Below are positions 4,306 through 5,121 of a stretch of 5,121 nucleotides of DNA, piece after piece (within the stretch, counting starts at the first letter, position 1; every line of letters starts with the position of its first letter). The stretch spans positions 1 to 5,121 of the forward strand of contig JALOAD010000110.1 in assembly GCA_023228995.1 (NCBI GenBank), in the 5' to 3' direction. Under the pieces are notes generated by a model, which made no database searches, was not told the origin of the DNA, and was given only the letters and a program-made list of their open reading frames with translations. Both the position numbers and the translations under genes were made by a program. Origin of the DNA: Candidatus Muiribacterium halophilum. GTDB taxonomy: Bacteria; Muiribacteriota; Muiribacteriia; Muiribacteriales; Muiribacteriaceae.

Positions 4306-4977
4306 TTAACTTTTATAAAGCTTTCTCGTTATTTTAGAACTATGTGAGAATTTATATAGAAATTTAAATGCTATCTTTTTAAAAAAAGTAAACTTATTGA
4401 TTCTTCTTAAATATTTATATTGTAAAAGTTCAATTAAATTTATTACTTCTTTGGTATACAAAGAATATTTTCTTTTAATTTTATTTTCTAAGAATATAAC
4501 TTCTCTAGCTTTTTTATCAATATATAATTTTGATAATTTTTCTACATTGATAGTTTGAAAATTTAAATATTTATTATCTAATAAAATTGAGTTGTTTTCT
4601 TTATCGTTATTAACATACAAATATATTGCAGCTAATCTATGAGATGCTCCTCCATTCATTAACAATAAATTTAAGTCTTTAATATAAAAAAAATACTCAC
4701 TTGGTCTTAGTGTTTCAGGAACAAATTTAGTATTTTCAATATCATCATAAATAGCATTTACTTTATCAATTTTATTTGGACAAGAAATTATTAATGTATC
4801 CTTGTTAATTAATAAACTACCATCTAAAATATTCTCCGTATTTTTTAAAATTAAAAACATAACTATACAATCATGGGAATTGTAAAAGTCACGCTTTTCT
4901 GACGCATATTTAAATATAGTAGTCATGAGTGAATCTGTAATTTTTTTCATTGGAATATCTTCATTTTTTAAAAGCAT
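4306..4977 (-). CDS. Unknown AT-rich cargo gene (223 residues)
   Basis: No family is recognised with confidence. The ATG at 4977 has no clear ribosome binding site; a second ATG at 4950 (MKKITD) has none either, so the start is uncertain. Residues 15-60 have a hydrophobic core (DCIVMFLIL). Residues 91-122 (RPSEYFFYIKDLNLLLMNGG, then ASHRLAAIYLY) are the most family-like part, centred on Gly109-Gly110-x-x-His113-Arg114-x-x-Ala117. That G-x-x-H/R-R-x-x-A pattern recalls the ParB/sulfiredoxin fold and also the GGNHS stretch I associate with DUF6710 proteins; both are guesses. The C-terminus (165-223) is strongly basic (KIKRKY, KYLRRINKF, KITRKLYKS), suggesting contact with nucleic acid or membrane surface. 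It converges on the 221-residue gene with a 16-bp gap and no clear terminator. Local G+C is very low (10 of 60 bases at 4441-4500). A role as cargo, perhaps defence, is inferred from position only. Confidence 0.6.
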   Translation of the reverse strand: MLLKNEDIPMKKITDSLMTTIFKYASEKRDFYNSHDCIVMFLILKNTENILDGSLLINKDTLIISCPNKIDKVNAIYDDIENTKFVPETLRPSEYFFYIKDLNLLLMNGGASHRLAAIYLYVNNDKENNSILLDNKYLNFQTINVEKLSKLYIDKKAREVIFLENKIKRKYSLYTKEVINLIELLQYKYLRRINKFTFFKKIAFKFLYKFSHSSKITRKLYKS

Positions 4978-4989
4978 ATCATAAAGAGA

Positions 4990-5080
4990 TAAACTAAAGT
5001 GTCAACGGCGGAGTTAAATTCGGCAGAAATTCGTAAAAAAAATTACGAATTGTAACCTTAAGCAACGAGGGTTTAGTTTA
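4990..5080. repeat. 91-bp structured element with 9-bp terminal inverted repeats
   Basis: TAAACTAAA (4990-4998) and TTTAGTTTA (5072-5080) are perfect inverted repeats bracketing 73 bp. Inside, AATTCGTAA (5028-5036) and TTACGAATT (5043-5051) form a perfect 9-bp stem with an A6 loop (U6 on the other strand). An outer GTTA/TAAC pair (5013-5016, 5053-5056) and a duplicated AAATTCG (5016-5022, 5027-5033) allow slipped pairing. The segment is richer in G+C (22 of 60 at 5001-5060) than the adjoining gene. No tandem target duplication is visible. It could be a structured RNA, the leader of the 223-residue gene, or a small dispersed palindromic repeat. Confidence 0.5.
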
Positions 5081-5089
5081 CTCCTTTTA

Positions 5090-5118
5090 TTGATTTTTTT
5101 GCTTTAAACTTATATAAG
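5090..5118 (+). promoter_or_regulatory. Rightward sigma-70 promoter at the window edge
   Basis: TTGATT (5090-5095) and TATAAG (5113-5118) are separated by 17 bp. It would drive a gene beyond the right edge. The -10 region is part of the palindrome CTTATATAAG, so a leftward -10 (TATATA, 5116-5111) is also present and could serve the 223-residue gene with its -35 outside the window. Confidence 0.5.
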
Positions 5119-5121
5119 TCT

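Noticed and set aside
4994-5065. Leftward TTG-started 23-residue leader peptide, and a rightward GTG-started 18-residue frame at 4999-5055
   Set aside because: The only ribosome-binding-like AAGGAG is 15 nt from the TTG, the GTG frame has no good site, and both simply cross the inverted-repeat element.
4999-5080. Possible attR (GTGTCAA at 5000-5006 and CGAGGGTTT at 5066-5074 resemble parts of the tRNA 3' end)
   Set aside because: The first match is 7 bases and in inverted orientation. The second is 8-9 bases and does not continue into the rest of the T-arm or acceptor stem. Neither is a usable direct repeat of the attachment site.

Overview
The window is AT-rich bacterial DNA holding the left end of an integrated mobile element. 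A complete tRNA-Met (CAT) gene with an encoded CCA lies at the left edge, and a tyrosine-recombinase integrase sits directly against its 3' end, pointing toward it. The low G+C, strong AAGGA-type ribosome binding sites, dense lysine/asparagine/phenylalanine coding and style of the proteins suggest a Campylobacterota (Campylobacter, Helicobacter or Arcobacter-like) host. This is an inference; another low-G+C lineage cannot be excluded from sequence alone.

Layout. 1-123: tRNA promoter remnant, tRNA-Met and the presumed attachment site. 154-3462: five genes on the minus strand, read right to left: a 73-residue small DNA-binding-like protein (3241-3462), an unrecognised 210-residue protein (2480-3112), a 277-residue winged-helix replication-initiator-like protein (1636-2469), a 75-residue excisionase-like protein (1412-1639) and the integrase (154-1359). 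3463-3623: a divergent control region with three palindromic operator candidates, two 12-bp direct repeats exactly 40 bp apart, and a good sigma-70 promoter. 3624-4289: a rightward gene with an N-terminal helix-turn-helix-like segment, the best candidate for the element's repressor. 4306-4977: a convergent, very AT-rich gene of unknown function. 4978-5121: a structured, comparatively GC-rich non-coding segment bounded by 9-bp inverted repeats, followed by a rightward promoter at the window edge.

How it may work together. The divergent pair at 3463-3623 looks like a maintenance/induction switch. Repression would keep the leftward operon silent. Induction would express the small regulator, the 210-residue protein and the Rep-like protein, then excisionase and integrase. 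The integrase ribosome binding site can fold into a hairpin, and a region of competing RNA pairings lies between the first two operon genes, so post-transcriptional control is plausible. Integrase, excisionase, rep, small regulator and divergent regulator in this order resembles phage satellites (PICI-like) or small integrative elements. No primase, packaging or conjugation gene is visible here. No second copy of the tRNA 3' end was found, so the element probably continues to the right.

The least explained parts are the 223-residue gene with its structured upstream segment, the integrase whose usual first catalytic arginine is a serine, and the competing-hairpin region between 3149 and 3242.
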